DNA of 64,000 bases from Halichoerus grypus (Eukaryota > Chordata > Mammalia > Carnivora > Phocidae). The stretch spans positions 65,291,239 through 65,355,238 of the forward strand of contig NC_135712.1 in assembly GCF_964656455.1 (NCBI RefSeq), given 5' to 3'. The position numbers were made by a program, and so were the translations under genes. The notes below the pieces were generated by a model, which worked only from the letters and a program-made list of their open reading frames with translations, made no database searches and was not told the DNA's origin. Positions 59,640-64,000 of the stretch are shown piece after piece. Positions within the stretch are counted from its first letter, which is position 1. Every line of letters begins with the position of its first letter.

Positions 59640-62170
59640 TCAAATTCCTCATATCAGTAAGATCATATGATACTTGTCTTTCTCTGATTGACTTATTTTG
59701 CTTAGCATCATACCCTCTAGCTCCATCCACATCATTGCAAATGGCAAGATTTCATTTTTTTTTTGATGGCTGCATAGTATCCCATTGTATATATATACCA
59801 CATCTTCTTTATCCATTCATCTGTTGATGGACATCTAGGCTCTTCGCATAGTTTGACTGTTGTGGACGTTGCTGCTATAAACATTGGGGTGCATGTGCCC
59901 CTTCGGATCACTACATTTGTATCTTTGGGGTAAATACCCAGTAGTGCAATTGCTGGGTCATATGGTAGCTCTATTTTCAACTTTTTGAGGAACTTCCATA
60001 CTGTTTTCCAGAGTGGCTGCACCAGCTTGCATTCCCACCAATGTGTAGGAGGGTTCCCCTTTCTCCACATCCCCACCAACATCTGTCATTTCCTGACTTG
60101 TTAATTTTAGCCATTCTGACTGGTGTGAGGTGGTCCCATTGAGGTTTTGATTTGTATTTCCCTGATGCCGAGTGATGTTGAGCACTTTTTCACGTGTCTG
60201 TTGGCCATTTGGATGTCTTCTCTGCAGAAATGTCTGCTCATGTCTTTTGCCCATTTCTTGATTGGATTATTTGTTCTTTGGGTGTTGAGTTTGATAAGTT
60301 CTTTATAGATTTTGGATACTAGCTCTTTATGTGATATGTCATTTGCAATATCTTCTCCCATTCCCTCGGCTGTCTTTTGGTTTCATTGACTGTTTCCTTT
60401 GCTATGCAAAAGCTTTTTATCTTGATGAAGTCCCAATAGTTCATTTTTGCCCTTGCTTCCCTTGCTTTTGGCAATGTTTCTAGGTAGAAGTTGCTGTGGC
60501 TGAGATCAAAGAGGTTGCTGCCTGTGTTCTCCTCAAGGATTTTGATGGATTCCTGCCTCACATTTAGGTCTTTCATCCATTTTGAGTCTATTTTTGTGTG
60601 TGGTGTAAGGAAATGGTCCAGTTTCATTCTTCTGCATGTGGCTGTCCAATTTTCCCAACACCATTTGTTGAAGAGACTGTCTTTTTTTTCCATTGGACAT
60701 TCTTTCCTGCTTTGTCAAAGATCAGTTGACCATAGAGCTGAGGGTCCATTTCTGGGCTCTCTATTCTGTTCCATTGATCTATGTGTCTGTTTTTGTGCCA
60801 GTACCATACTGTCTCGATGATTACAGCTTCGTAATAGAGCTTGAAGTCCGGAATTGTGATGCCACCAGCTTTGCTTTTCTTTTTCAACATTTCTCTGGCT
60901 ATTTGGGGTCTTTTCTGGTTCCATACAAATTTTAGGATTATTTGTTCCATTTCTTTGAAAAAAAGTGGATGGTATTTTGATAGGGATTGCATTAAATGTG
61001 TAGATTGCTCTAGGTAGCATAGACATTTTCACAATATTTGTTCTTCCAATCCATGAGCATGGAACGTTTTTCCATTTCTTTGTGTCTTCCTCAATTTGTT
61101 TCATGAGTATTTTATAGTTTTCTGAGTACAGATCCTTTGCCTCTTTGGTTAGATTTATTCCTAGGTATCTTATCGTTTTGGGTGCAATTGTAAATGGGAT
61201 CGACTCCTTAATTTCTCTTTCTTCTGTCTTGTTGTTGGTGTATACAAATGCAACTGATTTCTGTGCATTGATTTTATATCCTGCCACTTTACTGAATTCC
61301 TTTTTGAGTTCTAGCAGTTTTGGGGTGGAGTCTTTTGGGTTTTCCACATAAAGTATCATATCATCTGCAAAGAGTGAGAGTTTCACTTCTTCTTGATGAT
61401 TCGGATGCCTTTTATTTCTTTTTGTTGTCTGATTGCTGAGGCTATGACTTCTAGTACTATGTTGAACTGCAGTGGTGATAGTGGACATCCCTGCCATGTT
61501 CCTGACCTTAGGGGGAAAGCTCTCAGATTTTCCCCATTGAGAATGATATTCACTGTGGGTTTTTCATAGATGGCTTTTATGATATTGAGGTATGTACCCT
61601 CTATCCCTTCACTGTGAAGAGTTTTAATCAAGAAAGGATGCTGTACTTTGACAAATGCTTTTTCTGCATCTATTGAGAGGATCATATGGTTCTTGTTCTT
61701 TCTTTTATTGATGTATTAATTGATTTGCGGATGTTGAACCACCCTTGCAGCCCAGGAATAAATCCCATTTGTTCGTGGTGAATAATCCTTTTAATGTACT
61801 GTTGGATCCTATTGGCTAGTATTTTGGTGAGAATTTTCGCATCCATGTTCATCAGGGATATTGGTTTGTAGTTCTCCTTTTTTATTTTTTTTAATTTATT
61901 TTATTATGTTATGTCAATCACCATACATTACATCATGAGTTTTTGATGTAGTGTTCCATGATTCATTGTTTGCGTATAACACCCAGTGCTCCATGCAGTA
62001 TGTGCCCACTTTAATACCCATCACCAGGCTAACCCATCCCCCCACCCCCTCCCCTCTAGAACCCTCAGTTTGTAGTTCTCCTTTTTAAAGGGGTCTTTGT
62101 CTGGTTTGGGGATCAAGGTAATGCTGGCCTCATAAAAAGAGTTTGGAAGTTTTCCTTCCATTTCTATTCG
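59640..62170 (-). pseudogene. L1 ORF2 C-terminal two thirds, frameshifted
   Basis: The RT fragment 61685-61383 has [20 protein letters not shown] and [11 protein letters not shown] 260-codon stretch at 61497-60715 includes an intact [20 protein letters not shown] and runs past [20 protein letters not shown] text ([20 protein letters not shown]). Further blocks are at 60992-60319 and 60361-59732 ([20 protein letters not shown]). It has no endonuclease and several shifts. Confidence 0.9.
61864..62086 (-). mobile_element. Short L1 3' tail inserted in L1 RT
   Basis: The target-site duplication gtttgtagttctccttttt lies at 61864-61882 and 62068-62086. The body of about 185 bp is an antisense young L1 3' UTR (atcaccatacattacatcat; gcgtataacacccagtgctc). 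Its truncated 5' end, cagtttgt, overlaps the start of the target duplication. Confidence 0.94.
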
Positions 62171-63420
62171 ATACAGCTTATAATCCTATTTGGATCTTTT
62201 TCATGTATTTCATCATTCCCCTGTAAAGATTGTCTTTATTGGAATTCTGCCTCTTGCTTCAGGTCTCATTACTGAAACCTGGCAGTTTTTAGATTTTTCT
62301 TCTCAACCTTGGAAATGACTATGTCATATTGAAGTTTGCTCTTTTTCTACCTGAACTCCTAAATTTTTGTCTACTTTATTGGGACTAGTGTTTTTTTCTA
62401 CTCTTTTTGTGATTCAGAAAAGGTGATCTTAAATCCTGTTTAAAATGAGTTTCCTTTTTCTACTTACACTGAATTGAAAATAGATGCTTCATGGCCTAGA
62501 AACATGACTATCAAGTTATTTCCTGTGGGACATTATTAAATATCCCTTGGCAACAGCGATTCTAGACTTTAGGTTTTAATCAGAATTGTCCAACACCATA
62601 TAGGTCACACTTTAATTAGATCTTCAATTAACTGTAAGTGCATTAAGTAATATCAGGATTTCTAGTTTTTTTGTTGTAATGTGCAAGGGGCTTTCAGCAG
62701 AATACTTTTGAAGTTTGGTTTAGAAAGGTAGACTGTTGAATAATTCAATGAACCAGAATGAGAATATAAATTCGACAGACTGGATGTTCACTCTTATATA
62801 AAAAGAGGTACAAGGTGGAATTTTGTTGGGAATTTACCATTTATGTTCCCCCCCCTTTTTTTTCCCATATTGGTCTGTCTACCTGGCATCAGAATTCTGT
62901 CCTCCTCTTCTAACAATTTACCAGCTCTTTTTCTGAATAAATTCTAGCAAATATGATTCAATGACAGGTTCTGGCAAGGGATAACTGTGAACTTATCTCC
63001 CCCCCCCCCTTTTTTTATGAGCATTTAAAAGGAGTGGGAGTAGGCAAAACTAAAAAGAGTGATACTCAGTGAATAGAAGATTCTGGTAAATTCCCAGATT
63101 TCATTTATAGGAATCATGGTTTCTTTGGCTATAGAATAATTTCCCAGAATTCGTCAGAAGGCCCATTGTGCAAATAAAGGCAGAACAAAAAAAAAATAAA
63201 GGAATAGTAGAGTAGATCCCTGATCTTATAAGCTTTCTTTATACTACTAAGATGCCAACCATCCGAATAAAAAGTAAATAATTTATGATCTTATATAAAA
63301 AAAGCTACAATTTCTATGATAACTATGAAATGTATGTTTCACATGTACCTAATTTCTATTTGAAGTGAATATTACCAAAGAAAAACCACCAGTTAGAAAT
63401 TTGCTAATTTTGCAACCAAA
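62171..63420 (+). other. STXBP5: Unique intron sequence before exon B
   Basis: AT-rich sequence with no gene. Two C-run/T-run tracts lie at about 62847-62864 and 62999-63017. No known family is recognised. Confidence 0.5.
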
Positions 63421-63630
63421 CAGGAATGGATTTGAATCCTGCTTTTGCCACTTACTAGCTGTCAGTCCAATGAAAGTAAAAATAAAAGTTCTTGGCCTCA
63501 GTTTCCTCTTCATAAAATAGAATTATGTATCTATCTTGGAGTGCTCTAATTCTGGAAAGAATTAGAAACAATATATGTTAATGCCCATGGTAGACACTTA
63601 TTTATTAGTGGTTATTATTATCATTATTGT
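63421..63630 (+). mobile_element. MIR (mammalian-wide SINE), sense
   Basis: The text ggatttgaatcctgcttttg, ccacttactagctgt and cctcagtttcctcttcat, followed by a decayed tail (gtagacacttatttattag), matches the MIR consensus. It lies 178 bp upstream of exon B. Confidence 0.85.
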
Positions 63631-63808
63631 TTTTAATGGTATACTCTTGTTATTTATCCTCTACCCTCTACTAATACCTAAATGCTACTTGAGTGTATAG
63701 TAAATTTTGTTGTTTATATAGCTATCACTACCTAATAAATATAAGGAAAATATAATGCTGACCAAACATAAAATTTAGATATTTTAATTGTAATTTTCTT
63801 TCTTTCAG

Positions 63809-63943
63809 AATTACTTACTGTCATCTACCTTTCCAGAGTAAATGGCTCTATGTTGGAACAGAAAGAGGAAATACACATATTGTAAATATTGAATCTTTCA
63901 TTCTTTCTGGATATGTTATCATGTGGAACAAGGCAATTGAACT
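63809..63943 (+). CDS. STXBP5: STXBP5 (tomosyn-1) internal coding exon B, WD40 propeller
   Basis: A 135-nt exon. Its first base completes the Arg codon split from exon A, followed by ITYCHLPFQSKWLYVGTERG, then NTHIVNIESFILSGYVIMWN and KAIEL. The WLYVGTERGNTHIVNIES stretch is a beta-propeller blade. The acceptor is ttttctttctttcag ending at 63808. The donor is CT/gtaagt at 63944, a near-perfect consensus. The exon ends two bases into a codon, so both downstream introns seen here are phase 2. Frame continuity across 56.4 kb and the unbroken match to tomosyn-1 show that exons A and B are adjacent exons of one gene. No other exon-like open stretch with good splice sites was found between them. 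An alternatively spliced exon in the intron cannot be excluded without transcripts. Confidence 0.9.
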
Positions 63944-64000
63944 GTAAGTTTGAACTTAAATACCACTTTATTTGGCTTGAGTATTTCATATGGTTATGTA
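63944..64000 (+). other. STXBP5: Start of the next STXBP5 intron
   Basis: It begins with the donor gtaagt directly after exon B and runs to the window edge. Confidence 0.85.

Larger units (their letters stand above)
59371..62170 (-). mobile_element. LINE-1, 5'-truncated, antisense, relatively young
   Basis: The 3' terminus is at 59371 (T-run, then taacatataatgtattattt). The 3' UTR lies at about 59371-59640 and ORF2 continues to about 62170, where the element is truncated in the RT region. A short L1 tail is inserted at 61883-62067. The longest open piece in the window (60715-61497) lies here. Confidence 0.93.
7423..63808 (+). other. STXBP5: Complete STXBP5 intron, about 56.4 kb, packed with retroelements
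   Basis: Bounded by gtaaga at 7423 and ttctttctttcag at 63808. This phase-2 intron holds all the repeats listed below except the L1 at 1-5143 and the SINE at 6616. L1s lie in both orientations relative to the gene. The large sense copies are 33223-38985 and 46657-53366. The large antisense copies are 11589-19605, 26524-33222, 43196-46190 and 59371-62170. Confidence 0.85.

Noticed and set aside
60715..61497. Longest open reading frame as a host gene
   Set aside because: Its protein is L1 reverse transcriptase (FADD motif, L1 text throughout), truncated and frameshifted on both sides.

Overview
This is nuclear DNA from a carnivoran mammal. Eleven tRNA-derived Can-SINE (SINEC) copies carry the carnivore-specific head, and young LINE-1 (L1) copies with carnivore-type 3' UTRs fill most of the window. 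The L1 tail types suggest a caniform, perhaps an arctoid such as a bear, seal or mustelid, but the species cannot be fixed by eye. The only host protein-coding sequence is two exons on the + strand, at 7322-7422 and 63809-63943. They are in frame with each other and encode about 79 residues of the N-terminal WD40 propeller of syntaxin-binding protein 5 (tomosyn-1, STXBP5). Everything else is intron: the end of one intron (1-7321), one complete intron of about 56.4 kb (7423-63808), and the start of the next.

Layout. 1-5143: antisense L1 running off the left edge. 5144-10050: mostly unique intron with exon A and one SINE. 10050-11588: old L1 pieces, one inserted in the other, with a GT/GC/AC alternating tract. 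11589-19605: old near-complete antisense L1 carrying a 5'-inverted chimeric L1 tail, a SINE inside a SINE, another SINE and a solo endogenous-retrovirus LTR. 19798-26523: two ancient L1s. 26524-33222 and 33223-38985: two near-complete L1s placed head to head; the first has a tripled 5' UTR unit. 38986-41850: older sense L1 pieces with a MER2/Tigger DNA transposon. 41890-43190: HAL1. 43196-46646: antisense L1s. 46657-53366: a full-length sense L1 with clean 10-bp target-site duplications (TSDs) and a SINE inside it. 53377-55910: the rest of the interrupted L1, then ancient L1/HAL1. 56600-57435: MER5-like hAT remnants, one split by a chimeric L1 tail. 57638-57886: SINE. 59371-62170: 5'-truncated L1 with a short L1 inside. 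62171-64000: mostly unique intron, a MIR 178 bp before exon B, and exon B.

By rough count, three quarters or more of the window is L1-derived, and no L1 reading frame is intact. The insertions give a readable relative chronology: HAL1, MIR, MER5 and L1M-like pieces are oldest, then MER2 and older L1s, then the full-length L1s, then SINEs, the LTR and short L1 tails. I see no new gene system. The most unusual items are the chimeric double-tailed L1 unit (one direct and one 5'-inverted copy, each with perfect 15-bp TSDs), the 33-bp duplication around an L1 tail plus filler, the tripled L1 5' UTR unit, the head-to-head L1 pair, and the solo LTR inside an L1 5' UTR.
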